Origin: Oscillospiraceae bacterium
Lineage (GTDB): Bacteria > Bacillota > Clostridia > Oscillospirales > Acutalibacteraceae
NCBI GenBank assembly: GCA_015066015.1
Contig: SVPE01000001.1
Span: forward strand, 186,001 to 250,000
DNA length: 64,000 nucleotides
Reading direction: 5' to 3'
The notes beneath the pieces are model-generated. The model worked only from the letters and a program-made list of their open reading frames with translations. It was not told the DNA's origin and did not search any database. The position numbers and the translations under genes were made by a program. Positions 49,762-58,965 of this stretch are shown piece by piece (within the stretch, counting starts at the first letter, position 1; each line of letters opens with the position of its first letter).

Positions 49762-50056
49762 ACTGATTTTATTCTTGATATTATGCCGCTTGATGAGTTC
49801 ACAGCATTCAATCACGAGGAAAACACGGACAAGTGTTTGGAGGTTGAAGAAAAAGAGGTTGTCCGCTTGACAGATGAGCAGGCGAGGGCATATAATCAAA
49901 CTGTGTTCAGGTTGCGGTAATGCAACTGAGTTCCAGGCATTGCCAAAGGCAGAGCAAGAGAAAAATATTGAAGAATTTAAAAATAGAGGCTTGTCAATAC
50001 GGTAAGTCAGCAGGTTGACGGGTGTTAGTTTTGGCTTGGTCATGAAACATTATTAA
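49762..50056 (+). pseudogene. Broken REP-associated tyrosine transposase (RAYT) C-terminus
   Basis: Plus-strand reading gives TDFILDIMPLDEFTAFNHEE, VVRLTDEQARA, then after a frameshift near 49891 KLCSGCGNATEFQALPKAEQ and EEFKNRGLSIR, a stop codon (50003-50005) where Gln is expected, and VSRLTGVSFGLVMKHY-stop. Rlt-D-E-x-A ... FQaLPKaeR ... GLSIRQisRLTGvsxGxV is the C-terminal region of Y1-type REP-associated transposases as I recall it. The catalytic N-terminal part is missing. Copies of the ACAGGGGACGGTT repeat flank it on both sides. Confidence 0.8.
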
Positions 50057-50076
50057 CACATAGAACCGTCCCCTGT
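50053..50076. repeat. REP-like repeat V
   Basis: TTAACACATAGAACCGTCCCCTGT, identical to the right arm of element I, overlapping the RAYT remnant's stop codon. Confidence 0.8.
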
Positions 50077-50112
50077 CTTCCGATTATACTGAAAACAGGA
50101 GGATGTATCACG

Positions 50113-50391
50113 ATGATGTGGCCGTATGTTGTATTGGGAATTTTATTAAGCATTATAAGGTCTTTTTTATTGACAAACGATGCAAATGCTTTGTTTATAG
50201 GAATAATAGACATAGTGGATTGTATTTGTTATGCAATATTGGAGTATAAATTTATTGACAGGTATGTAAAAATCAAATTCTTTGAAAACAAGAAAAGACT
50301 GAAAATACTGATTGTATGCCAATTCGTTTTGCTTGGAATTCTGAATGTAATTGGTCAGTCTATGGCAGAACGCGGAGTATATATAGGTTGA
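50113..50391 (+). CDS. Small membrane protein, 92 aa
   Basis: 92 residues with three membrane segments (YVVLGILLSIIRSFLL, FIGIIDIVDCICYAILEY, LIVCQFVLLGILNVIG). AGGAGG lies about 10 bases before two ATGs in a row. It is AT-rich, like the other accessory genes here. No family is recognised. A good terminator follows 29 bases after the stop. Confidence 0.65.
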   Translation: MMWPYVVLGILLSIIRSFLLTNDANALFIGIIDIVDCICYAILEYKFIDRYVKIKFFENKKRLKILIVCQFVLLGILNVIGQSMAERGVYIG

Positions 50392-50419
50392 TATTCATTT
50401 ATGCTTGTTACACAAACTC

Positions 50420-50452
50420 AAAGCACAGAGTCACACCGACCCTGTGCTTTTT
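50420..50452 (+). terminator. Terminator after the 92-residue gene
   Basis: AAAGCACAG / CTGTGCTTT with an inner GTC...GAC and a T run. Confidence 0.85.
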
Positions 50453-50473
50453 CTGTGCCGTAAGCATCTCTGC

Positions 50474-51763
50474 CTACTCATTCGCCGGTCCCTCAAGCAC
50501 TTTTCCGCCTTCATCAAACCTTGACCCGTGGCAGGGGCAGTCCCAGCTGTGCTCAGCCTTATTCCACTTGAGTGCACAGCCGAGGTGGGGACAGCGCGGC
50601 TTAGTCGGTGTGAGCATACTCACCGTAGTCTCAAAAGCATTTACTAAAAGCTGAGGGTGAAGTATTGACCTCGACGGTGAGAATATATCGGCATAATCAC
50701 TTGTCTTGCCGAAAATAAGGTCCTTCAGAATAAGCGCCGACACCATAGAAAGGCTCATTCCCCACTTGTTGAAGCCGGTCGCAACAAAAAGGTCGGGGGA
50801 GCTCTTGGAATATTGCCCGATGTAGGGAAGAGAATCAAGACTCATACAGTCCTGTGCCGCCCAATGAAAGACTTCGGTGCTTTCGGGATAGTACTTCTTC
50901 GCCGCAGAGTGCAGAACATCCCAATTGCCGCCCTGCTTTCCCGTTCTGTGTGAGCCTCCGCCCAGGATGAGATATTCTCCGTGGCTGCGGAAGGACAGTC
51001 CCTTGCCGCTTTCGTCAAGGTACATTCCGTTAAGCTCAGGGGTGTTTTTCATCGCAATCACATAGGAGCGGTGCTGATAGAGCTTCAGGGAGTAACCGCC
51101 CATTTTATTGAAAATAGGAAAGTGAGTAGCAACAATCACCTTATCGGCCTTTACCCTGAAATCATTTCCGTAGTAGCTTTTTCCGTCAAAGCCGAGGACA
51201 CGGGAATTTTCGTAAATATTAAGCTTTTTTGCAATTGCCCCGATAAATGCTACGGGATCAAACTGCGCCTGATCGGGAAATTTCACAGCACCGAGCACGT
51301 CAAAGGGCAACTCGGCAAGTGATGGGCAGAAGGTGGCTTCTGCACCGATTTTCTGCAGAGCCTCCATTTCCTCGTCAAGCTTTTTAAGGTCGGACAGCGT
51401 GTAAATAAAGTTGTCCCGTCTTTCAAAGGTGCAGTCAATGCTTTCACAGATACGGGCGTACTCTTCTATTGCTTTTTCATTGATCCGGTAGTACTTTTCT
51501 GCCGTTTCCGTGCCGTACTTTTTTGTGATGTCCGCATATATCAGATTGTGCTGTGAGGTTATCTTTGCTGTAGTGTTGCCGCTGGTTTTTCGGCTTATTC
51601 TGTCTGCTTCAAGCAGGATATAATCCACACCGAGCCTTTGCAGCTGATAAGCACAGAGTATTCCGCAAAGACCTCCGCCGATTATCAGCACATCGGTTTT
51701 CTTTTCGCCGTGAAGGGAATGAAACTGCGGCAGTGTGTTATTGTCAAGCCATAAGGATTTCAT
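50474..51763 (-). CDS. FAD-dependent oxidoreductase with a C-terminal Rieske domain
   Basis: 429 residues. The N-terminal DAO-type FAD fold has [18 protein letters not shown] and ILLEAD. The middle contains [12 protein letters not shown] and [14 protein letters not shown]. The last 60 residues are a Rieske [2Fe-2S] domain with CPHLGC and CPCHGSRFD. Such fusions oxidise amino or amine substrates or act in electron transfer; the substrate is unknown. The start is set to the ATG at 51763 with GGTGAT before it, rather than the GTG at 51772. Confidence 0.88.
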   Translation of the reverse strand: MKSLWLDNNTLPQFHSLHGEKKTDVLIIGGGLCGILCAYQLQRLGVDYILLEADRISRKTSGNTTAKITSQHNLIYADITKKYGTETAEKYYRINEKAIEEYARICESIDCTFERRDNFIYTLSDLKKLDEEMEALQKIGAEATFCPSLAELPFDVLGAVKFPDQAQFDPVAFIGAIAKKLNIYENSRVLGFDGKSYYGNDFRVKADKVIVATHFPIFNKMGGYSLKLYQHRSYVIAMKNTPELNGMYLDESGKGLSFRSHGEYLILGGGSHRTGKQGGNWDVLHSAAKKYYPESTEVFHWAAQDCMSLDSLPYIGQYSKSSPDLFVATGFNKWGMSLSMVSALILKDLIFGKTSDYADIFSPSRSILHPQLLVNAFETTVSMLTPTKPRCPHLGCALKWNKAEHSWDCPCHGSRFDEGGKVLEGPANE

Positions 51764-51797
51764 AGTTATCACCGTGAATATTATTGTCTTTAAACAG

Positions 51798-51826
51798 TTG
51801 AAATATTAAAAACATCGTGTTAAAAT
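51798..51826 (+). promoter_or_regulatory. Promoter of the PanE-like gene
   Basis: TTGAAA (51798-51803), N17, TAAAAT (51821-51826). Confidence 0.8.
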
Positions 51827-51863
51827 TAGAAAGTGATAAAAATAACACAAAGGAGAAAAAACT

Positions 51864-52880
51864 ATGGGTAAATATGCAATCTACGGTGCCGGCTCACTCG
51901 GTACGGTGCTCGGTGCCTTCATCACGAAAAACGGCGGCGAAATCGAGCTTGTAAACCGCAACAAGGCACACGTTGCCGCTCTTAACGAAAAGGGCGCAAA
52001 AATTACGGGTACAGTTGAAATGACCGTTCCCGTAAAAGCAATCACACCCGATGAAATGTCAGGTGAGTATGATGTTATCATTCTTCTTACAAAGCAGCTT
52101 TTTAACAAGGATGTTGTAAGCTTTTTAAAGCCCTTCCTTTCCGAAAAGGGCGTAATTGTTACCTTGCAGAACGGTATCCCCGAGCCGGGTATTGCCGAGA
52201 TTATCGGTGAGGAGCGTACAATGGGCTGTGCGGTTGAATGGGGCGCAGCGCTTATCGAACCCGGTGTCTGCGAGCTTACAAGCGAAAAGGACAGCCTTTC
52301 CTTCCATATGGGTAAGATGAAGGGCATTACCGACGAGCAGTTCAATACAGTTAAAAAGCTTCTTGAATATATGTGTCCTGTTCACGAGGAGCCTAATCTT
52401 ATGGGCGCACGCTGGTCAAAGCTTCTTATCAATGCAACCTTCTCGGGTCTCGGAACGGTTGTCGGCGGTGTGTTCGGTGACGTTTCTGAGGATAAGGATG
52501 CCAAAAAGGTGGCTATCCGCTGTATGAAAGAGTGCATTGATGTCGGTCACGCATCGGGTACACAGTTTGCACCCGTTCAGGGCAAAAATATTGTCGGACT
52601 GTTCTATTACAAGGGTGCACTCAAGCGCACCTTCGGCACGGCACTTCTTCCCGTTGCTATGAAGAAGCACAGGCTTATCGAGCCCTCAATGCTTCAGGAT
52701 TTGAAGAAGGGTAAGCCCTGCGAGGTTGATGCTATCAACGGTGTTGTATGTGAGTTTGGCAGAAAACACGGTGTGCCTACGCCGATCAATGATCGCATTG
52801 TTGAAATCATAAAGAAAATCCAGGACGGCAAGCTCAAGGCAGAAAAGAGTAACATCAGATACTTTGATGAGCTTCTGTGA
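51864..52880 (+). CDS. Ketopantoate reductase family protein
   Basis: 338 residues. The NADP-binding start YAIYGAGSLGTVLGAFITKN, the LTKQ segment, LQNGIPEPG and the C-terminal domain with ARWSKLLINATFSGLGTVVG fit the PanE/ApbA family. True PanE reduces ketopantoate for pantothenate and CoA. Relatives reduce other 2-keto acids or act on opines, and no pan genes are nearby, so I leave the symbol blank. AAAGGAG precedes the ATG. The alkaline phosphatase gene follows closely. Confidence 0.85.
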   Translation: MGKYAIYGAGSLGTVLGAFITKNGGEIELVNRNKAHVAALNEKGAKITGTVEMTVPVKAITPDEMSGEYDVIILLTKQLFNKDVVSFLKPFLSEKGVIVTLQNGIPEPGIAEIIGEERTMGCAVEWGAALIEPGVCELTSEKDSLSFHMGKMKGITDEQFNTVKKLLEYMCPVHEEPNLMGARWSKLLINATFSGLGTVVGGVFGDVSEDKDAKKVAIRCMKECIDVGHASGTQFAPVQGKNIVGLFYYKGALKRTFGTALLPVAMKKHRLIEPSMLQDLKKGKPCEVDAINGVVCEFGRKHGVPTPINDRIVEIIKKIQDGKLKAEKSNIRYFDELL

Positions 52881-52906
52881 TGTATTATATTTTAAAGGAG
52901 AATAAT

Positions 52907-54034
52907 ATGTTTAATTCATTCTGTATAAAGCTTCTTTCGTTTCTTATGAGCCTTACTCTTTCTTTAGGTACATTTTTCGGCATTTACAAAGCACCGACAA
53001 CAAGAGAGGCTGAGTATTACCGCAACGGTGATATTAAAAATGTAATTCTTCTTATCGGCGACGGAATGGGCTTCAATCATCTTGAAAAGATAAAGAAGGA
53101 GCTCGGCGTTGAGCTTTCAATGGACAGCTTCCCCGTAAAGGGCAGCTCAATGACACGCTCTTATTCCGATAGGGTTACGGATTCTGCTGCCGGCGGCACC
53201 GCGCTGTCTTCGGGCGTGAGAACCAAAAACAGCGTAGTTGCGGCTTATGCTCTTGATAAGCAGTCGAAGTATTTCTACCCGAAAACCATAACGGAGCTCT
53301 GCCTTGAAAGCGGTATGATGACGGGTGTTATCACAACGGATGAAACCTCAGGAGCAACTCCCGCTTCATTTTCCGCTCACTCTTCGGACAGATACAATAC
53401 CGAGGACATTACCAATGATCAGCTTACATCAGACATTGATCTTATCTGGGGCAGGGAAAACGGTGTAGCGACAAAGGCGGCCGCTGAGGAAAACGGCTTC
53501 GGATATGTAACGACCTACAGTGAAATGATGGCTCTTGAAGAGGGCAGCCGCAGCTTTGCTCAGTTTAAAAATTCACTCTGGACTCTGGAGCAGTCTGATG
53601 AAAACACACCTAATCTCGAGCAGATGGCAGTTAAAGCGGTTGATCTTCTCGACGATACTGATGAGGGCTTCTTTATTATGATAGAGGGCGCACACATTGA
53701 TAAGCACTCCCACAATAATCTGTCGTCTGAAATGACAGAGGCTCTTGCCGAATTTGACAGAACAGTTGAGGCTATGCTTGAATATGCAAAAAATGACGGA
53801 GAGACTCTTGTTGTTGTAACCGCCGACCACGAAACAGGAGGCATAACCCTTGACGGCGATGCTTATGTATTTACAGAAACGGGCCACACGGCAGCTGACG
53901 TTCCCGTGCTGGTTTTCGGCAGTGATAAGCTTATTTATGACGGTGAGCAGCTCAATAATTACGAAATAGCCATAAGAATAGCTTATACAATCGGTTTTTC
54001 TGAAGATGAATTTCCTGCGAGTGTGACAGTATAA
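52907..54034 (+). CDS. Secreted alkaline phosphatase, PhoA superfamily (second copy)
   Basis: 375 residues with a signal segment (LLSFLMSLTLSLGTFFGIY). Motifs: LLIGDGMG, VTDSAAGGTAL (Ser nucleophile), TTDETSGATPASFSAH, IEGAHIDKHSH, VTADHETGG and GHTAADVPV. All metal-binding positions of the family seem present, unlike the copy at 38343, which has ADHGTGG. A frame from 52877 is open, but AAAGGAG at 52894-52900 fits the ATG at 52907. It may share the panE-like transcript. Confidence 0.92.
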   Translation: MFNSFCIKLLSFLMSLTLSLGTFFGIYKAPTTREAEYYRNGDIKNVILLIGDGMGFNHLEKIKKELGVELSMDSFPVKGSSMTRSYSDRVTDSAAGGTALSSGVRTKNSVVAAYALDKQSKYFYPKTITELCLESGMMTGVITTDETSGATPASFSAHSSDRYNTEDITNDQLTSDIDLIWGRENGVATKAAAEENGFGYVTTYSEMMALEEGSRSFAQFKNSLWTLEQSDENTPNLEQMAVKAVDLLDDTDEGFFIMIEGAHIDKHSHNNLSSEMTEALAEFDRTVEAMLEYAKNDGETLVVVTADHETGGITLDGDAYVFTETGHTAADVPVLVFGSDKLIYDGEQLNNYEIAIRIAYTIGFSEDEFPASVTV

Positions 54035-54046
54035 AACAAAATATCA

Positions 54047-54082
54047 AATCCGTCGGGTGAGTATCCCGACGGATTATGTTTT
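54047..54082 (+). terminator. Terminator of the second alkaline phosphatase
   Basis: AATCCGTCGGG / CCCGACGGATT with a 7-base loop, followed by ATGTTTTTG. Confidence 0.85.
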
Positions 54083-54121
54083 TGGTATAAGCCGACCCTT
54101 GCGGTCCGGGAAGATGCACCG

Positions 54122-55927
54122 TCAGGCAAGAATTGCCTTTGTTGTCATTTTGCTTTCATCGAAAATGTAGTAAAGATCTGTGTCCTTTTCGGGAGCTTCA
54201 TAATTGAAGAAGTTTTTCACTGTGATTTTTTCCCGGCCGATATAGTTCCCGTTTTTGTCAAAGGCATGGGCAAGTGCTTCTGTGCTTCCGTTTTCATAGG
54301 CTGCAAAATAATATCTGCCTTTATCGTTGTCGGCGCGTCTCTCGTAAACGGTATATACTCCGTTTTGCTTATACATAACCACACCGACAAACATCGGATA
54401 ATATGCAGTAGAGAACAGCTCTGTACTGTCCATTTTTTTCTGAGCATCATGGTTTTCCATCAGAACCACATCTGTGTCAGGGGGAGATACGATTTCACAG
54501 TCAATGCCCTCTGCCTTTAAAACAGCTTTTGCCTGAGAAAACTTCTGCTCCTGAAGCTCATCCTTATATTTTTCAGGGGAAAGAGCCTTCTTTTTAAATT
54601 CGGCGGGGAACATTTCTCTTATTGAGTCGCCGTATCTCTTGCCGTCCTCGGGAGAACTGAGCTCTATGAGGGTATAGTTGCCGTCTGCCTTGCTGAAAAC
54701 TGCAACAAAAGGACAGGCTGCGCCGCTTCCGTTATAGGACGAAAGGTAGCCGTTCATAAAATTCATTGTGGAATAGGACATATAGCCGTAAACGGTAATT
54801 TCGTTTTCTTTTTCCGAGTAGCCGAAAATTTTATGTCCCTCGGTTTTGCAGAAATAAGGTCTGCTGTCTCCTGCTTCGTCAAGTATCATTTGCGAAATTG
54901 CTTTATCAAGTGCAGTGTCAACCTTACCCGAAACAACTGTACTTCCCTGTGGATTGGAGATAAAGGCAACGGTGCAGACGAAAAGCACCGTAAGTCCTGC
55001 GGCAACAACCCAAGCCTTCGGTTTTTTCAGAGAAAGGATGTTTTTTATTCTTTTTCCGACACCTGATTCACCGAAGCAAAGAGGAGAAGGAGAGGGAAGC
55101 TTTCTGTCTGATGCAAAGGATAAAAGCGAGGCGCTGTAATCCTTGCGTATGCCTTGGTTTTTCTTTAAAACCGACTCGTCGCAGGCCATTTCCATATCGC
55201 GGCTCATAAGAGTGAAGGCAAGGTAACAAAGCGGGTTGAACCAATGCACTGCAAGCACAAGGAAGGCAAAGACCTTGCTGAAATGGTCGAGGTTTTTTAT
55301 GTGAGTTTTTTCGTGGAGAATAATGTACTCTTTTTCCTTTTCGCTTAAGTTATAGGGCAGGTAAATTTTCGGACGGAAAATGCCAATTACAAAGGGAGCA
55401 GTGATGTTTTCACTTTCGAAGATGTTTCCTTCAAGCCTTGTGGCGGTGCTAAGACTTTTCTTTGTTTTAATAAAGGTCACACCTGCATAAGTCAGCATTA
55501 TAAAAATACCGGAAATCCAGACACAGGCGAGAACAAACAGAATCACCTGCAGAGGATTGGCACTGTATTCGGGAGATCCCGTAAAAGCTTCAAAGGTGCT
55601 CGGAATCATGTTTTGAGCCGGAGTGATTCCGGTTGAAAACTCAGGGCTGAAGTCATAGTCATAGCTTAGGGGCACATATTCGTGTACCGCAGATGAATAA
55701 ACATCTCTGTTGAAAATGCCAAGGCTGAAAAAGCTGAAAAAAGATCGGGGCGCAAAGGGGAAAACAAGTCTTACAAAAGGCGCAATCCACAGAAGGTATG
55801 AAATTTTTTTGGGCGCTTTTTTTATAAGCAGTCTTACAAAAAGCACTGCAAGGATGATGTAGGAGCCTGTAATTGACATATTCAGTATATAGGTGAAGAC
55901 GTCACTTATGTATTGCTCGGGATACAT
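54122..55927 (-). CDS. BlaR1/MecR1-like M56 membrane metalloprotease sensor
   Basis: 601 residues. Four membrane segments in the first 320 residues surround the zinc-protease motif HEKTHIKNLDH. The first Glu of the usual HExxH is E after H (HEKTH). MSRDMEMACDESVLKK is the matching downstream block with a metal ligand. From about 330 an outside domain follows which lacks obvious penicillin-binding SxxK/KTG motifs, so the signal may not be a beta-lactam. It lies just after the BlaI-type repressor and should cleave it when activated. Confidence 0.88.
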   Translation of the reverse strand: MYPEQYISDVFTYILNMSITGSYIILAVLFVRLLIKKAPKKISYLLWIAPFVRLVFPFAPRSFFSFFSLGIFNRDVYSSAVHEYVPLSYDYDFSPEFSTGITPAQNMIPSTFEAFTGSPEYSANPLQVILFVLACVWISGIFIMLTYAGVTFIKTKKSLSTATRLEGNIFESENITAPFVIGIFRPKIYLPYNLSEKEKEYIILHEKTHIKNLDHFSKVFAFLVLAVHWFNPLCYLAFTLMSRDMEMACDESVLKKNQGIRKDYSASLLSFASDRKLPSPSPLCFGESGVGKRIKNILSLKKPKAWVVAAGLTVLFVCTVAFISNPQGSTVVSGKVDTALDKAISQMILDEAGDSRPYFCKTEGHKIFGYSEKENEITVYGYMSYSTMNFMNGYLSSYNGSGAACPFVAVFSKADGNYTLIELSSPEDGKRYGDSIREMFPAEFKKKALSPEKYKDELQEQKFSQAKAVLKAEGIDCEIVSPPDTDVVLMENHDAQKKMDSTELFSTAYYPMFVGVVMYKQNGVYTVYERRADNDKGRYYFAAYENGSTEALAHAFDKNGNYIGREKITVKNFFNYEAPEKDTDLYYIFDESKMTTKAILA

Positions 55928-55929
55928 GG

Positions 55930-56292
55930 CTACACCTCCTTGTATTCGTCAATAAGTGCCTTTAATTCGGCAGCTTCCGTTTCGCTTATTTTTTTACCCT
56001 GAAAAAAAGCTGTAAGAAAGCCCGGCAGAGAGCCGCCGAAGGTGTGCTCCACAAAGTGCTCGCTTGCACATTTCTGCACATTTTCCTTTTTTACAAGGGA
56101 GGAGACAAGGGAGCTTTCGTTTTTTGCAAAGCCTTTTTCTGTCATCTTTTTAAGCACTGTGTAGGTAGTAGATTTTTTCCAGCCGAGAGTATCGGCACAT
56201 TTTTCAACAAGAGTCTTTGAAGAAAGAGGCTCGTTGTCCCATACAACACACATAAAGCGGTAATCACTTTCGCAAAGCTTAAGATCGTTCAT
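55930..56292 (-). CDS. BlaI/MecI-family repressor
   Basis: 120 residues: a winged helix (LCESDYRFMCVVWDNEPLSS, WKKSTTYTVLKKMTEKGFAK) and a C-terminal dimer helix. It represses its operon until cut by the BlaR-like protease encoded next. AAGGAGG before the ATG. Its own promoter carries two matching operators. A beta-lactamase gene is not seen in the window, so the targets besides the operon are unknown. Confidence 0.9.
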   Translation of the reverse strand: MNDLKLCESDYRFMCVVWDNEPLSSKTLVEKCADTLGWKKSTTYTVLKKMTEKGFAKNESSLVSSLVKKENVQKCASEHFVEHTFGGSLPGFLTAFFQGKKISETEAAELKALIDEYKEV

Positions 56293-56308
56293 AGTATTCC
56301 TCCTTTTG

Positions 56309-56362
56309 GTCTATAACAGTCGACTGCATATTTAGTCTACAACAATAGACCAAGTTTGTCAA
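56309..56362 (-). promoter_or_regulatory. Promoter and two BlaI-type operators
   Basis: Minus strand: TTGACA (plus-strand TGTCAA, 56357-56362), N17, TAGACT (56334-56339). A dyad GTCTA-N6-TAGAC (56335-56350) overlaps the -10, and a second, GTCTA-N6-TCGAC (56309-56324), lies 26 bp further on at the transcription start. Both have the same half-site and spacing. Confidence 0.8.
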
Positions 56363-56503
56363 GGGGGTTACAGTCAAAAAATATTACAAATAAATTACGG
56401 AATATTTCTTGAAGCGGCCAGAGGTGAGATGATATGTTATGTTATGTTATGTGTCATTGACTTAACCAAGGTACAGCTGATTTTGCACTGCCTGACAAAA
56501 AAG

Positions 56504-56724
56504 GGGGTTGTTGCATTAAGTGCAGACCAAAAAGCAAAACAAAAAAGCAGGTATTTGAAGTAGTAAATCTACTGAAAATATCTGCTTTAACTCTATTGAA
56601 AGTAACTTTTAAGTGTTGCATAAAACATAATTTTGCTTTTTCAGACGTTTTTCACCCACTCGGAGTACCTTAGTACGCCTTCGGGGATGAAGAAAACGCC
56701 TTCTGCGCTTAATGCAACAACCCC
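56504..56724. mobile_element. Small non-autonomous element (MITE-like) with IS6-like ends, copy 2
   Basis: 221 bp with perfect 17-bp terminal inverted repeats GGGGTTGTTGCATTAAG. Its sequence closely matches the element at 3839-4056, including the internal hairpin and the core at 56644-56700. No transposase, and no matching target duplication. It fills most of the 460-bp gap between the BlaI gene and the IolB-like gene. Confidence 0.8.
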
Positions 56725-56755
56725 GAAGTTCTTTATTTTGCATTTTGTGTTGTTT

Positions 56756-57526
56756 TTACAGCTTTGCAAGCCACTCGTGCTCCTTTGCATAGAAGCGGGA
56801 GGTCTTGTACCAGGGGTCGCCTTCGGGGTGTCTTATCATCCAGATATAGCACATCTCATAGCCGGGAGCAACGACCTGCTGGTGATCATAGCCGTCGGTG
56901 ATGTAGCATGCAGAGCCCTGAACACTCTTATATACGTTGTCGCCGATAAAGCAGGCGCCGAAGCCTTGAGGCTTGTCAAACTGATAGTAATAAACTTCGG
57001 GTTGGGGATGGTGATGGGGAGGATAGCTTGACCATCTGCCGGGCTGATTGAAGACCTCGCCGAGCACCATGTTTGAGTAGGGGGCATTGTCGTAATCGAA
57101 AACCGTCGAGCAGATTCTGTAGGCGGTGCCGTCATACTGACCTTCACCGAAATGCTGATAAAGCACATCGTCGGGTGTGTAGAAAACGGGAGCAAAATCT
57201 CTGTCGTTTTCTGTCTGCTGAATAAGAATCTCTGTGTTTTCTGAAGCTTTTACCGTTACCTCGGTGTTTTTCGGCACATGAAGGCAGAAGGGCTTTTTCA
57301 CAAAGGGACTCTCACGGAAGATTTTTTCGGTTTTACCGCACCAGGAAATTTCCGCCTCACCCTGAAGAATAAGAAAAGCAGTTTCAAGTGTGTCACTTAT
57401 TACGGTGATTTTTTCGTCTGCGCTGAATTTTTTGACTCTGATTGTCATCATCATTTCCTTGTGGAGTCCTCCTATTTCACAAAGGGTCTTGACTCCGTCG
57501 CTGTTAAAGCTGAGCTGCTGGAACAT
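56756..57526 (-). CDS. IolB-like protein (5-deoxy-glucuronate isomerase family)
   Basis: 256 residues of the double-cupin KduI/IolB type. SSYPPHHHPQPEVYYYQFDK carries the metal-binding His residues, and GFGACFIGDNVYKSVQGS and GYEMCYIWMIRHP are also family stretches. IolB acts in myo-inositol breakdown, but no other iol genes are visible, so the symbol is left blank. AAGGAGTG precedes the ATG. Confidence 0.82.
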   Translation of the reverse strand: MFQQLSFNSDGVKTLCEIGGLHKEMMMTIRVKKFSADEKITVISDTLETAFLILQGEAEISWCGKTEKIFRESPFVKKPFCLHVPKNTEVTVKASENTEILIQQTENDRDFAPVFYTPDDVLYQHFGEGQYDGTAYRICSTVFDYDNAPYSNMVLGEVFNQPGRWSSYPPHHHPQPEVYYYQFDKPQGFGACFIGDNVYKSVQGSACYITDGYDHQQVVAPGYEMCYIWMIRHPEGDPWYKTSRFYAKEHEWLAKL

Positions 57527-57605
57527 ATTATGTCACACTCCTTATATTTGTCTTTATTATTGTACACGCTGCTTACGGATTTTTCAAGAGGAAAGCGGTA
57601 AAAAG

Positions 57606-57642
57606 GTTTACGGATCCACACCGTAAAGCATGGATCCGCAAA
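57606..57642 (-). terminator. Terminator of the anchored esterase
   Basis: CGGATCCA / TGGATCCG with a 12-base loop; on the minus strand it is followed by TAAACCTTTTT. It lies about 40 bases past the stop. Confidence 0.65.
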
Positions 57643-57681
57643 AGAGGAAATTATGAAAAAACATACAAAGAAAAATGCTTG

Positions 57682-58692
57682 TCAGCTGCCGATGATTTCA
57701 ATCATCAGCTTTTGTGCCGCCTTTGCCTCGGGTATGGGGAAAAGGGGATAGGGGTGATCCAGACCCTCTTCGACAATGAGAGTGTGATCGATTTCCTTTT
57801 CGTCGAGAATTTCTGAAAATTCAAGGCAGTCGGGGCAGAGCATATCGCGTGTGCCGATAAAAATTGTGATATTGCCCAGGTTCTCGAAGGTGCCGTAAAT
57901 AGGGCTTACAAGCGGGTCGTGTGTGTCAAGCTCGCCTGCCCACATTTTGCCGATTTCCTTTGCTCCGTAAACATCAAGCATTGGGTCTACGGGCTCATAT
58001 TCGCAGATGTGCTCGTTGTCCATGGAAACATCCATCCACGGGGCAATGAGAAGCAGCTCTTCGGGCTGAAGCAGGTCGGGACAGTTGTCCCGCATAAGCT
58101 GTGAAAGCACAAGTGCCATACCGCCGCCCGATGAGTCACCGGCAATAACGATTCTTTCAACGTTGTCACGGCTTGCAAGATCCTTATAAAATGCGGCCAT
58201 AGCCTCATAGGACTCGGTTGCGGTGTGGTTTGATGCCTTGAGATAAATAGGCATAACCACGGTGCAGTCTGCCTCTGATGAAAGGGTGTTTATAAGCTTC
58301 CAGTGATATTTGAGAGGCGGATTGAGATATCCTCCTCCGTGAATGTAAAGAAGAACCGTGCCGTTTTTTTCAAGACGGTCCTCGTTGAAGTAGTATACCT
58401 GCATATTATGCTCGTGTCTGTAGGTGTAGGGGATGTCCATTTTTATATTTGAGGGAATGAGCTGATCCTCGAGATTTTCTGCAGTGCGTGCTCTCAGATT
58501 TGTTTCGAAGGCTTCACCCTCTGAATAAATGGAGTCTCGGTCAATGAGAACCATCCACAGCTCGGAAAGAGACGCCATAACCGAGCGGTGATAATAAAGA
58601 TGTGAAACTGCCGTAAAGCTGATAATTACAATTGCGACACAGCAAAAGATGCTTACAATAAGCTTTTTGTAGCGTACAAATGCTTTTTTCAT
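57682..58692 (-). CDS. Membrane-anchored alpha/beta hydrolase (HSL-like esterase)
   Basis: 336 residues. An N-terminal anchor (KLIVSIFCCVAIVIISFTAV) precedes the hydrolase domain with LYIHGGGYLNPP (oxyanion), AGDSSGGGMALV (nucleophile Ser), and a late Asp/His pair (TRDMLCPD; EGLDHPYPLFP). It probably faces outwards, unlike the soluble relative at 27750. The frame opens at 58713 but AGGGAGA fits the ATG at 58692. The substrate is unknown; carbohydrate esters are possible given the neighbouring arabinose genes. Confidence 0.87.
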   Translation of the reverse strand: MKKAFVRYKKLIVSIFCCVAIVIISFTAVSHLYYHRSVMASLSELWMVLIDRDSIYSEGEAFETNLRARTAENLEDQLIPSNIKMDIPYTYRHEHNMQVYYFNEDRLEKNGTVLLYIHGGGYLNPPLKYHWKLINTLSSEADCTVVMPIYLKASNHTATESYEAMAAFYKDLASRDNVERIVIAGDSSGGGMALVLSQLMRDNCPDLLQPEELLLIAPWMDVSMDNEHICEYEPVDPMLDVYGAKEIGKMWAGELDTHDPLVSPIYGTFENLGNITIFIGTRDMLCPDCLEFSEILDEKEIDHTLIVEEGLDHPYPLFPIPEAKAAQKLMIEIIGS

Positions 58693-58899
58693 AAAAATTC
58701 TCCCTGAACACAAAAAAATATGTGCAATTTACAATATCATTATATTAATCTTTATATAGTGAATTGTGAAATAGGTGTAAATAAACGACAAAGAATTATT
58801 AAATGTAGCCTAAGCATCAATTCGGAGACAAATGTCGAATTTCTTTGCTTTTTTGGCCTTCGGCGAAAATTATTATTAAGTATTATCAGGCTTTTTTCG

Positions 58900-58928
58900 T
58901 TGACATAAAAATAATTAGATGGTATTAT
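58900..58928 (+). promoter_or_regulatory. Promoter of araA
   Basis: TTGACA (58900-58905), N17, TATTAT (58923-58928). Confidence 0.85.
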
Positions 58929-58965
58929 TAAAATGATAAAATTTAACCTTCAAGGAGGAAATAAA

